A stretch of 64,000 bases of DNA, taken from Rostrohypoxylon terebratum. Lineage: Eukaryota > Ascomycota > Sordariomycetes > Xylariales > Hypoxylaceae. The notes beneath the pieces are model-generated. The model was not told the origin of the DNA. It saw nothing but the letters and a program-made list of their open reading frames with translations, and did not search any database. The stretch is from NCBI GenBank assembly GCA_022497145.1, contig MU385886.1:186001-250000 (forward strand). Reading direction: 5' to 3'. Below, piece after piece: positions 12,042 to 22,966 of the stretch (position 1 is its first letter; each line of letters starts with the position of its first letter). Position numbers and translations under genes: made by a program.

Positions 12042-14489
12042 TCAATCGGAAATCACGGCGCTCCAGAACGAGCTTACTATGTCTTTCGGTCTGAAAGCAG
12101 GAGATCGTCCAAGGCAAGTGGCGTGAGATATCAGATCTATAATAAGATTAGTCGCTGTGATAAACATGATATAAAAAAAAGTGTAAACGTACCGGATATG
12201 AACTTATTTACATCTATGACAACCCTCTTTGGAGCCGGGGGTGCGACAGGGAGTGCTGGCTCATGGTGCGGAAAGATGTAAGATGAAGGGTTAGAGAAGA
12301 CATTAGCCATGTTATCCAACACGGTAAAAGTAGGGACGCCACCATCTGTAGGGTGAGAATCAGGGTGAAGACTGGACGTAACACAAACATGAGACCATGG
12401 ATCGCCTTGCGACATAGGGGGTCCCGTATTATTGTCAGATCCTTCGGGGGCGAAGGTTTGAGTTTCCGGTGGCATAGGTATCGCATTGGGAGGTATACTC
12501 TGCATGAGCTGGATTTGATGATCCGCCTGGACATCCGAGAATGCATTTGGTGGGACCTCGACGGCATGTAAATCGGCTGCTATCGGAATGACAATCCCAT
12601 TCTGCGCCAAATAGGTCTCTACTTCACCCGAGTCGAACCAAGTACCTTCCCAACCGCTCATATTGATGTACTGAGATACTCCCAACATGGTGTCACGCAC
12701 TCTCGTTACTCGCTCATTGAAGGGTCCGGTGGCAAAGCCGGTGCTTTGATAATTTGACGAACCCGAAAGACTAGAGAATTCCGGGTCCGAGAAGTGGGTA
12801 CCAGAACCACCTAATTGATGAAAAGGGTGCTCCCAATAATTCAAGGGTTGGTCCCGAATCCGGTTGAGAGTTGCCGTCATTCGGTGTCTGATCTCGTCGA
12901 CGGTTTCAAATAACATAACGAAGCCGAAAACCCGTGATAGAACGGTCGGGGGTGGATTAGACATGTTGATCAGAGCTGATGCTCTTTCGACGCAGTGTCT
13001 ATGAAGCCTTCGTGCAAATGCCCACTCGTGAAAAGACATAGTTCGAGGGCCGGTGAGTCGGTTGTACGGGTGTGTCGCCCAATTTGTGAACTCTGGATTT
13101 GCGAAGTTCATGTCGGCCAAATGATGAGTCCCGAAGCTGGCATTGTTAGGAGTTGGTGCTGTGACAATTTCATACTGATGTTGATGTAATTGGGGGTTCA
13201 TCAACGCAGGATCAAAATCGGACGTACTGGCCGATGATTCCTGTTGGATCACGGGTCCATGAGACACCTGATAACTACCCCACAAGTTCAGGGACTGGCT
13301 CTCTGGTAGTGCGGTAGGAAGTATAGGAAGTGTAGGCAACGAAGTAGATAATGTGCTTGGGACAAATTCTTCACTCAATGCAGCGGTATCTTCAGGCCCC
13401 TGTGTGTCGCGAACATTGTCATCGGAATTCCCTTCCGGGCTATCCTGATCGCTAAGCTTAGGGTCCTCTTCATCGGTTTGCTTGATAAGAGACTGGAGCC
13501 TTTGCAATTGTTGCCCGAATTCGGGCGCCTGGGCCAAAAGTCCGCGTTGCGAAGCATAGTCGAATAGGTTTTGATATGCATTATTGATCTCGTTGTTCAC
13601 ATCTTTCAGAGCGTCGAGCCTTTCCTGGAGGTCTTTAATGGCCTTCTCCTTTCTGTTACGATGTGCTCTCTGGGCGAGTCGGATTTGAGTTCGTCGGCGC
13701 TAGGTGAGATGTAAGTACGGATATAGATTACCTAAATATCTACCAGCCTGAAGTATTCAAATACCATGGTCGTCTATCAAATTATACGGCAGTATTTAAT
13801 TTTACGAGAAGACGGTTGATAGGATATATGAGTTGAAAACCTCCACTAACCTCGGTGGGGGTCTGGTCCTTCGTTTCAAGACGTGGACGACCTCTAGTTC
13901 TCTTAGTTTCCTCATTTGTTTCCTTTGGACGATCATGGTCTGCTGGTTTCCTCCCCCTCTTCCTCGGATTGGGAGCACTCTCAGCCTGGACAGCAGTGAC
14001 ATTTGGCTTCAGGTTGGCTTTAGAGGAAGGTTGCTTTAAATAGCGACCCTCTTCATATTGCTGGACGTTTAGCACAGGTAAGTCGGCATGGAGATACCTC
14101 ATTGGTGGTGGTTCTGGCAGCGATGCTGCTGCTGCCCCACTAGCAGTAGATTGAAAAACGGAGTGGCTTGGCTGAGAAATTGATTGGACTCCACCGCCTG
14201 TCCAAGAAGCTTGATGAGCCAGTGAGGGTCTAGTAGACAGATCCGGGTGTTCAACGGATTCAGGGTGTTCGTTTACGCCAGTATTAGGTTCTATAATCCC
14301 AGATAGACCAAGCGGACGATAAGTGTTGGTTGAAAATGGTTGGGCGGGCGTTATGAAGAGGGGATCTGATAACAGGCCATTATGGGCGGGATCAGACCTA
14401 TTAGGCTGTCCTCTATTTTGACCTTGGGAATTGTCACCACCAATGCATTGGGTCTGGCCGGGAGGATTTGGCTGTGGCATGGAGGACAT
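12042..14489 (-). CDS. bZIP transcription factor with AT-hook-like motifs
   Basis: Three exons (14489..13851, 13699..12193, 12136..12042) give 746 residues. Exon 1 ends with two AT-hook-like motifs (RKRGRKPAD and KRTRGRPRLE). Exon 2 opens directly with the basic region RRRTQIRLAQRAHRNRKEKA (from residue 214), followed by a short leucine heptad (LQERLDALKDVNNEINNAY). The remainder is long and Ser/Pro/Asn/Gln-rich, as in activation domains. The last, 31-residue exon (LISHATCLGRSPAFRPKDIV) continues from NKFISG and matches the conserved C-terminal CLGR-PGFR patch seen in many fungal bZIP proteins of this AP-1-like class, which supports the 56-nt last intron. The GRPR-then-RRRTQIRLAQRA order is usual for this class, which regulates stress and secondary metabolism in fungi. 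The particular regulator is not identified. Confidence 0.88.
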
Positions 14490-15494
14490 AGGGAGACACT
14501 GCTAACAGGAGCCTAGGCCCCATGTTCAATGTCCAATGCTGTGTACCAATACAGAGTCCAAAGGACCGGGAACCTCCTAGGCGTCCCGTAGCGGACCTAG
14601 AGGCTAACGTCAAGATCGGGACCTCCTCCTGTGAGGTCCTGATAAGATTCGCCTTTCCCGCCTTTTCCGTCGGTAATGGCGGGCGGTGAATGATGATGAT
14701 ACCTAGCAATGCCCGAGTAATTTGGGTCAGCACTCTTTTTTCACACCAATGGCTATCACCGTCCCCAAGTACTGATCGTGATCTGTACGTCGTAGGCACT
14801 CAAATCGCTTATGAAACCCAAATAAGCGCCATAGCAACGATCTAAACAGATATGTATTGGTCAAAATCAATGGTAAAGTAACCAAAAAAAAAGGGTGGGC
14901 TAAGAATTAATGATTAGTGAACATTAGATTTTAGATTTTTTAAGGAGGAAAAAAAAGAGGTAAACTTAATAATATGGTCCAAGCCTTGCGAGGAAACCGC
15001 GTCGGCGCTCTAATTCGATGCAACACCATAGAAATCACGTGATAAGAACAGTAATTTTAGTGGCTAGCTGACAATTAGGGGATCCATGGATGTGGCACAG
15101 ATTAGGTACTAAGTGCTGTAAGTGGTCCGCGTATAGCCCTGGAGGTACTAAGCTTACCGCTAGAGATCACTAATGCTCTAGGGTCCTGGGTTCTGGGGGA
15201 CCTGGGACCGGGGCTGCCGGGAACCTGTTGTAGTACAAGGGTAGAGTCTAGACAGGTAGACAGGACCAACTTTTCAACTTTTCATATTATTCAACACTCA
15301 AATAAGTATTTTTCTGTTCGCCAATTCGTATTCATATTTGAAATATTCAAGATTGTCTCTTTTACCTTTATGAGCGGGTTCGAATAGAATTACATCATCC
15401 TACCCCTTATCATGTCTACCAGCACAATCACAACAGGCATCAAAGACTCGAGGTGGCGCGTCAGAATACCGTCAGAATAACCTGTACATCATTG
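14490..15494. other. Intergenic, bZIP promoter side
   Basis: No gene is supported. It holds the upstream region of the bZIP gene, two CCTAGG sites (14512, 14576), a poly-purine patch near 14939-14962 and a CT-rich patch around 15355-15370. The lower-coordinate remains of the TatD relic probably fade out at the right edge. Confidence 0.5.
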
Positions 15495-16095
15495 GAAGTC
15501 AAGCTGTTGCAAACGGCAATATCACTACGCTTCAGAGGTGCGAACTTGGGTTTCCTTCGATGCGTGATCTAACCGATCGTAATCAAAACCTAGGACCTAG
15601 GTAGCTCACCAAACGCCGCAAGAGGCCACGGCGTCAAAGCAAGAGTAGATGGAATACTTTGTGCCACATTTTCTAGATAGGTACGTAGGCCCCTCGGCAT
15701 CAAGTTCAGCGGCGTGATATGGGTGAACACCCATCATAATTAGGTAAACATTAGGTCAGACGGGACTGTGCCATTGTAAGATTTATAGAAGTATCAGACA
15801 AGGACGTCCCCGCCAGCATGACCTTCTCTCCACCAGCAACCAATGCTCGATCCAGAGTATTCTCAAAGTCTGCATAACGGTACTTTTTATTCTGATAGAT
15901 GCCATCAAACCCATTAGCAGTAGCAGTGACCGCAACCTACGCCTACAAGTGTTATAAACGGCAAATAAAGGAACTTATATTAATAGCAGGATATATCAGT
16001 TCGAAATTACATACATCGGCACAAGACAACGTCATTTGGGGCTTCAAAGGTGCTTTCTGAAGGGGGCTGCTCAAATCCAATCGTTCAGAAACCAT
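15495..16095 (-). pseudogene. Decayed TatD-family metal-dependent nuclease
   Basis: Read on the minus strand, a start-like ATG at 16095 and an apparent intron (15937..16014) lead into VAVTATANGFDGIYQNKKYR, ADFENTLDRALVAGGEKVML and AGTSLSDTSINLT, the N-terminal block of fungal TatD nucleases. An in-frame TAA at 15751-15753 sits where the family usually has a Gln before Cys, a CAA-to-TAA type change. After a frame shift the block MGVHPYHAAELDAEGPTYL follows (conserved GVHP). After another shift comes LALTPWPLAAFGEL, then an 11-nt insertion (15591-15601), then GFDYDRLDHASKETQVRT, two stops and recognisable but broken DIAV and QQL pieces. Stops, at least three frame breaks and the missing C-terminal half make it non-functional. 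TatD enzymes are TIM-barrel 3'-5' exonucleases; whether an intact copy exists elsewhere cannot be judged here. Confidence 0.85.
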
Positions 16096-17183
16096 TATTG
16101 ATTACCTCAGTAATATGATAAGGCTATTGTAGGAGTATTGCAGAGGGGTTGTCCAAGAGGAACGGTGGTTGAAAAAATGCAGTGTCTCATCCATGGATCT
16201 ACCATGATAATCGTGAATTCATGATGCCGCATTCGCTCGCGAGCTCAGGTCAACTCCACTGCTGTATCCTCGAAGCGGTCTAGTAGGAGTCTGGCTGCCA
16301 ACAGGGGCGTCTAGAGCGTGTCATCGTCGCTAGATACTGTCTCCAACTTCACTAAAAAAAAAGCCCCTACGACATGAGCGCAAATCATCATCGCCGTTAT
16401 TAGTAATACCTAAATCCTGACCGCTAAATTCAATTCTATCCGATTACGTACTAGGCAGGTAGTCGCTGTGATGATTCAGCTCAGACCGACATCTCCCCGA
16501 CTAGTACTAGGTAAAAAGATCAATACCGTACCTGTACTGGTACTTAACCGTTCAACTGTTTCAATTGTCTCAATGTGATAGTGGCTTGCAGATTCGTCAT
16601 ATCCCACCTAGGTGCAAACCTATTAGACTAGGAATACCCCCCTCAGCTACACCAGGACACAGTAAAGGCTCAAAGGATCACAACCATGTTGTACCTACAG
16701 TACTTGAAGACAAGGCACATGGATAATGCAAGCCACCCGGAATTAATTAACAAAGAATATGCGGCTCTGCCTGTCTTACTCGTTCGACAACTACAAACGC
16801 CTTGACATGCTCATGATTTGTCACAACTACTTCATGCCGGAAGTCCGGAAAGAAAAAAAGCGTTTACAAGGTATCTGCAGATTTCCCGACTAGAGGCACG
16901 TCAGTGAAGGCGTGCATCTAGCAAGAAGTATGTACAAGGTATGTTCGATACCTAGGTATCAGATTAACTAAATAACGAGGGGAGGTTAAGAGAAACTCCG
17001 GCTCCGTAAGCTCTTATATATTATACATGCCGACGATGCAGTACCATAAATAAAGCGAACATGCAGTGATCGTCACTCGTTACACCAACAGAATGACTTT
17101 ATAGACGAAAAGCGGTATACCTCGACACCATCTTCCCTCAAGCCACAGAAGTCGAGCCATGCCCACTTCTCGCGAGAGGTACC
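16096..17183. other. Intergenic between TatD relic and FAD monooxygenase
   Basis: I recognise no gene in this stretch. It carries two CCTAGG sites (16607, 16951) and a short A-run near 16353. Its right end should hold the 3' untranslated region of the monooxygenase. Confidence 0.5.
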
Positions 17184-18564
17184 TTACTGGGCCTCGAAAT
17201 CCTCGAGAGCCTTGTATATTCCATCATAAGTGCAGTTAGAGTCCATTAACTTGTATCTTTCGTTCCCCTTGATACCTCGTTGGTTTTGCCGAGTGTTGTG
17301 GAGGACCTGAGTGGCACGTGGCTTTCTCACTCTTTCTATCTTCTTCAAAATCTCGGGGACATCATCGCGTGTAACACCCGGCTCCATCAATAGTCTGAAA
17401 GCTTCGGCGTCCTCGATGCCACAGTTAGCACCTTGACCTTGCATAGGTGTCATCGCATGAGCGGCATCGCCGATGAGTATTGCGCGGCCCCTAGTCCACG
17501 AGTCAAGTGGCTCCATATCCTGGAGTTCCCAGAGCTTTACTTCGGTTGCCACACTGCGCATTTGTTAGTTCCAATAAGCCTGCACAAGATGAGATGGAAC
17601 GACAGAAACTGTGCCCTTACCGGATGAGCGCGAGCAGACTTGGGTCAAAGTCGTGGAAGATATCTATCATCTCTTGGCGATCACCCTCGGCAAACCAGGA
17701 AACGGTCGTATTTTCGGTCTCCTCCTTGGTGACGAAAATACAGGACATGTTCATATAACTCATATGACGGAGGCCATATACGACCATGATGCGATCGGTG
17801 CCGTCGTCAGCCTCGAAGACTAGAATGCGTTGGTCGCCGGTCATCTGTTCCTGCCACCAATCGGGCAGGCGACCGAACGCCTCGATGGCTTGGTTAGCGG
17901 AGATGGCCACCCGGCAACATGTCAGTCCACTCTTCTTGGGTTTAGAACTATCCGGGCCGGCGATCTTCGGTCTTAAGCGAGAGTGAATGCCGTCCGCCGC
18001 TATTGTTTCATCGTTAGCAACTATGCGGCAGCCATTTACGGACTATGGGTTATGGATTAGATATTTACCAATGATCACATCCCCCTTGGCCGTCGTCCCG
18101 TCGTCCAAGGTGATTTCGCCAGCCTCAGGGTCGACGTCCTTGGCACCGTTGTTGAATACGATTTTCGCAGGTTCGCCACCTATACCGAGGTCTTTAGAAG
18201 GGGCAGTAGCAAGACGCAAGAGTTCGGCCCTGAAGTCGACCCTCATATGGGATAAAGCAGGGGCGCCATGTTTCTTCTCGAAAGGGAATTCAGTGTCGAA
18301 GATCGTGTTGCCTAGTTTATCGAGTGTTCTAAAGCCTTGGACAAACACCGACCCAGCCCTCTGGGCGTCATAGCCAAGTTTCCGCATTATCTTGATGGCA
18401 TTGGGGAAGTTAGCGATACCTTGGCCGCCCGTCGCAACTGATGGTTCGCCACGCTCGTACACGGTAACTTGGTGTTTCTCCCGCAGAACCCTGGCCGCAG
18501 CTAGACCTGCGAGACCCGATCCGACTATGATGACGCTAAGTTGCTGATCCTGCTTCTCGGTCAT
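17184..18564 (-). CDS. FAD-dependent aromatic-type monooxygenase
   Basis: Three exons (18564..18069, 17999..17621, 17553..17184) give 414 residues, the usual length for salicylate hydroxylase-like group A flavoprotein monooxygenases. The N-terminal Rossmann fingerprint is VIIVGSGLAGLAAARVL (GSGLAG at residues 15-20) ending in the acidic VYERGE. The DG motif (ADGIHSRLR, about residues 167-175) is rebuilt exactly by splicing intron 1 (69 nt). The second FAD motif is ILIGDAAHAMTPMQGQGANC with GDAAH at 320-324. All three cofactor motifs are intact, so it is probably active with NAD(P)H and O2 on an aromatic or polyketide-like substrate. No biosynthetic partner gene lies next to it, so no pathway is assigned. 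No signal peptide or membrane segment is evident. Confidence 0.92.
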
Positions 18565-20676
18565 GGTTCTTCAATACGTCTTTCGAAGGACTGCAGCCAA
18601 GTTGATAAAACCTATCCCTAGATAGGTAGGCGAATACAATTTGGAAATTCCTCAGCCTAGGAGGGAATATGAAGTTTATGTTGGGTATACCGAGTGATAC
18701 AGGTAGACAGCAGGATGGTTTTGTGGTTAAGAGAAGAAACCGGAAGAAGCATGCCAGGCGGTCTTTGCAATGCATACATCGCCGGCTATCGTTTATATAG
18801 AAAGGAGACCGTACGTCCTCTCAACCCATTTGACGTCTTCATTGCCACCATGTTCAATTCTTGCCGCTTGTGACTGGGCATCAAGAACACATCATCATAC
18901 TATTTTTTCATATTGAAATCCGAGCAAACTCGAATCTCCGTCCCTGGTGTCTCGGATCTCGGATTATTGAATGTATGTCAATCAATGGTCGTTTTAGTCA
19001 CTGGTAACGTCTGCGGTAGCGGGGAACTATGGGCACTTGAGCAAAATAAAGGTTACGTCAAACCGCACATCGCGCCAATGTGGTAACTCAAATATGGGTT
19101 TTAATTATACATGGAAATATTTCCTACTTGTTACTAGGTAATTACCTAGGTAAGACGGCTATGCTCATATGAAAGCGAAACATAACTTCTACACAAAGCG
19201 TTACAAAGACCTCCCTTCGAGGTAATTCGCACGACCTTACCTTTTTAGGTGTAGTCGCATGGAAGTGCCGATAAGTTTGAGGGGACACTTGACGTTTAGA
19301 AGATTTGGGAATTCATTTTATCTTCCTATTGTCCTGCACCTCCAAACCTCGTACTCTTCCAGCTTATTATCTCGTCGGATAGGTAAGAACGGGGTCTGGC
19401 TAACCTGTGATTGATTAATCCATATCAATAGAAGCATGTAGGTATCTACTAGGCAGTTAATTCCCGCAAAGCATTACTTACCCAAGAGGATATCCGATAA
19501 TCCCGAAATGATCGGGCATGATGATGGTCACACAGAGAGAATGCATGCCTAGTGGGTGTTTGCCATTGGCTTCCTGCCAAATACGCTACCGTCATCAAAT
19601 TCTTGTGAACCTGAAGATTTGGGTCAGGTCAGGTCAGGTCATCATCACTGCTCACTATAATTGACAAGTTCGCGGTTCACTCTTTGTCCTCGATGCGCAA
19701 TAACCTTGCATTGTTGATCTAGGTATTCAGACCGCCGTTCCTTGTCTTTCTAGACTCGCATGACCTATTCCAATTCGGACCTGATGTAACAGATACTTCG
19801 TACTCTTTGCAGCGAATAAGGAAATAAATTTATTTTATTGCTATAATTTCAACACTAAAATTGAACAGCTTCGGTGATAAGACCCACTACCCGGTGACCG
19901 ATCCCGCGAGTTTGCCCCGGAAATGCCGTTGGTAGAGGTGAAACAGCATCTCGCCGTACCCGTGTCGTTCTTGCCATTCTAATTTCCGTCCTAGGCGTGT
20001 ATGCTTCTCGTCCGGGGGGTGACTTCCTAAATATCAAACTACCAGTACAGTTGGATCATCTAGGTTAAAGCTCATGACGGAACAATACACGGTAGTTAAA
20101 TAGATACAGTAACAACTGTTCAAGATATCAGAGTCCATGAACGAAGCAAGCGTAAAAAGTCGAATACCTCCTTGGTCACATTGTATTGTCCACACCAAGC
20201 CGCATCCCGTGAGCATATCTGAGTCTAGAGTCGGGAGTCATGTAATAATACTAAGACCTAACTTCATATGCTGTATTTGGTATTTATAGCGAATTCAATT
20301 TGAGTTTCGTAGGATGAGAGGTTGTAAGGTTGAAAACATTGCTTGGCTAAATTGCTATGTGCTTATTCACTGAGCCAAGAATATCATGTGTCAGGAGCCT
20401 GGAAGCCGGCCCACGCAGACACAGATGATTTCTTATTCTAGCCTCCAAGTTCTATTTCATGAACCCCATAGCCTAAGCTCTGTGAGTTGGCGTCTATTCC
20501 CTGGCTTACGCCACGTAAAGAAATATAATGCCCGTATAAGTACCTACCTAGGTAAGCAAGAAAGATTCTAAACTATAAAGTTGAGGGACGGCACGACTTT
20601 CTAGGTTCATACAACGCTTCTAAATGTACCTGCTATTGGGGACAGTTTCCTTCTTGATACCCTTCGATACCTCAAT
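18565..20676. other. Intergenic
   Basis: The left part is the promoter region of the monooxygenase. The rest is AT-rich with three CCTAGG sites (18656, 19145, 20547) and a pentanucleotide repeat at 19622. ORFs are at most ~79 codons and resemble no family I know. Confidence 0.5.
19622..19641. repeat. GGTCA pentanucleotide repeat, four copies
   Basis: Four perfect tandem copies of GGTCA in intergenic DNA. Confidence 0.85.
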
Positions 20677-21059
20677 ATGGCGCTTACGAACACAACTTCT
20701 ATCATCAATACTCTCAGATCAGCAGGACCTTATCTCTTGCCAGCACTACGAAACCCACCCTACAAACTTAGATGGATTGATGCTCTCCCTATAGTTCTCT
20801 TCCCTCTCTATTTGATTATAGTCGTCGTTGTGCTAATTAACGTATTCGTGAACAAGAGAAGGATCCGACCACGTTGGAAAAAGAATATAATTTAGGGGAA
20901 ATGCCCTTTCGGGGACCTCGAGCTTGGATTGGAGCTTTACCATGGCTACCACAAGCCTACGGGCTAATGAAAGATAACGGATACGCCCCGAACGGTACCG
21001 AGAAGTGGATTCATGTCAAGACTCGGGAGACATGGGCCCTGCCAACGGATTCACAATGA
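20677..21059 (+). pseudogene. Small membrane-anchored ORF broken by a frameshift (unknown)
   Basis: An ATG at 20677 opens 72 codons with an N-glycosylation-like NTTS and one strong membrane segment (ALPIVLFPLYLIIVVVVLIN, about residues 45-64) followed by basic residues (NKRRIRPRWKK). It stops at 20893-20895. A second open frame overlaps it and runs to 21059 (YNLGEMPFRGPRAWIGALPW, then LPQAYGLMKDNGYAPNGTEK). The two join smoothly if one base is added in the A-run near 20878-20882, which suggests a one-base deletion in a once-continuous protein of about 127 residues. An N-terminal anchor followed by a Pro/Gly/Trp-rich segment recalls fungal cytochrome P450 N termini, but I see no haem or helix-I motif. 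It may be a relic of such a gene or a chance reading. Confidence 0.35.
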
Positions 21060-21487
21060 TAGTCACGATATTTCAATAAGATTTCTGGGAAAATAGCAAA
21101 AAGAGACTGTGGTTGGCTAGATTGATTAATATAAGTACGTTCTCCAAATTGGTTCGTCTCGTGTTTGTCTGCTGCGTTTTCCAGGGATATTGACATTGAG
21201 TAACTTTCTTCTAGCCCATGTATGCAGCTGCTCTCCCCGATACTCGGCTTCGGTTGATGCTCAATCGGCCCCGACGGTACGATATGATGTCTTTGAGGCT
21301 GGGCAATATCTTCACCAAAAATTGGCACTTGAAGAGCCACTTCGCGAATATCATAATCGCGAGCTGGTGACACCACTAGTCCGATCATGCATAGGATCTC
21401 ACTAATTGAGAACAAGGGTCGTCTTCTGTAGAATACCTAGAGTATCGGTCATGTCTCCATAATCTACCCAGAGATCAATCAAATGTA
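21060..21487. other. Intergenic, downstream of archaemetzincin
   Basis: No supported gene; a 134-codon ORF on the minus strand and a 71-codon ORF on the plus strand overlap each other and show no family features. It probably contains the 3' untranslated region of the archaemetzincin gene. Confidence 0.4.
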
Positions 21488-22966
21488 CTATTCAACGTCG
21501 AGTTGTTCAAGTCTTGCACGGAGCCAAGCCCCATATCCAGCGAATAGGCCAACTTGCTTCCACGAATCACAAAAGTCTGCCAGGGATCTATATCTCTCCT
21601 TCACATACTCCTGTTTACCGGCTTCGTCTCGCCCTTCCAGCTCGCAAGCTATCGCATACGATATCTTGCTCAGGCACACGGGACACAGGTAAGGAGGTTG
21701 GCGGACATCTTCAGCCATACACGACGTGCTCTGCATTGCACAGGCATAGTATACGCAGTGAGCGATACCTAAACAGTGGCCAAGTTCGTGGACTACCGTC
21801 CTCGTAATTTTTGAAAGCCATAAACCTCTTGGATCTTCCAAGGCCGAGTTCTCAAGCCCTCTCACTGCTTCTACAGCTGCGCTCAGCGGTCCATCCATAT
21901 CTCTTTCACAAATATTAACATCTTCGTCCTGTTCCAGATCCCCTTTCGCACAATACTGGTCAATGTAGGACCTACAATGCGACGTTGGCCACATGTGCGC
22001 GAAATCGATCTTGGCGTGATCATCCAGGGCAGGGTGATACCTCGCGGTAGAGACTACAGCAACATGATCAGCTCCATAAGCCCGACCGCAACAGAAGTCG
22101 TCTTCTTCATCCTCATACATGTCGTGATTGACGAGTAAAATAACAGAGTACGCATCTCCTGGTAGCATGTCGATGGCAGAATCAAGGAGGTCGTTGAGGT
22201 TTAATTGACACTTGTAAACACCATCAGGAGATGGTCTGTAGCGGATACGAGTACAACCATTGCCAGCAACGAGGCCAACGTAAGCAGTATCACCAGTCGG
22301 CTTGTGTGACTTTTTCGAGTCCTCCCAAGGAACAAATTGCAAGATATTTGGAAAAGCTCGGACACACAACCCATGATAAAAAGCACCCGTATATTTGATA
22401 ATGTCCTCTGGCGGCGGCGGATCCAATGGTTTGGGGGCTACCATCTTCCCACCCTTCCTAAGCATTGGTTGCAGACCTGTCTTCAAAAAACTCACGCCAG
22501 ACGTAATCTCTGGTGCGACTGCGATGTACAACGTCTTGCGCTTCTTATTCAATTTTCTATTTTTGCGTAGGCCCTCATTGAGCCAAGATCGAAATGACTG
22601 CGGCGGGTCCTTGGGATCCAAGGCGAGTTCGTCACCTGGTAGAATCAGTGGTCCAGGAAAAGTACCAGAAAGTTTATCGGCAATAGCCTCGCTCAATTTT
22701 TCCACGTCTTTAGCTTTGGTTCCCTGAAATGCAAGGGGATTCCGGCCTGACTTGGTTGTTGCAGCTAATCTCCGGTCAGGACTAGGCCAATTATAACTAG
22801 CCTCTTTGGCATGCGGCGACGGTGTTAGCTGCAAAGCCAAGTGTGGACAAACTTTTTGGGCTTTGGACATAATTGCCGATATTTTGAAAGAGTTGCCACA
22901 AGGAGAATGTGCATTGCAGAAGGCTTCAAGTGTTGACATGAGCAAGGATGAGCGGACGCCAGCCAT
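21488..22966 (-). CDS. Archaemetzincin-family zinc metallopeptidase (M54)
   Basis: A single exon encodes 492 residues. The catalytic signature HELGHCLGIAHC starts at residue 393 (three zinc-ligand His and the catalytic Glu). It is followed by YYACAM, whose Met fits the Met-turn, and then LCPVCLSKI; the extra Cys residues (about 404, 409, 428, 431) form the second, structural zinc site that defines archaemetzincins. The N-terminal ~90 residues are not conserved, and residues 135-145 are very basic (RKNRKLNKKRK). No signal peptide is visible, so it is probably intracellular. The biological substrates of eukaryotic archaemetzincins are poorly known. The ATG at 22966 is the first in frame; Met33 is a possible alternative start. 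Nothing looks degraded. Confidence 0.92.
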   Translation of the reverse strand: MAGVRSSLLMSTLEAFCNAHSPCGNSFKISAIMSKAQKVCPHLALQLTPSPHAKEASYNWPSPDRRLAATTKSGRNPLAFQGTKAKDVEKLSEAIADKLSGTFPGPLILPGDELALDPKDPPQSFRSWLNEGLRKNRKLNKKRKTLYIAVAPEITSGVSFLKTGLQPMLRKGGKMVAPKPLDPPPPEDIIKYTGAFYHGLCVRAFPNILQFVPWEDSKKSHKPTGDTAYVGLVAGNGCTRIRYRPSPDGVYKCQLNLNDLLDSAIDMLPGDAYSVILLVNHDMYEDEEDDFCCGRAYGADHVAVVSTARYHPALDDHAKIDFAHMWPTSHCRSYIDQYCAKGDLEQDEDVNICERDMDGPLSAAVEAVRGLENSALEDPRGLWLSKITRTVVHELGHCLGIAHCVYYACAMQSTSCMAEDVRQPPYLCPVCLSKISYAIACELEGRDEAGKQEYVKERYRSLADFCDSWKQVGLFAGYGAWLRARLEQLDVE

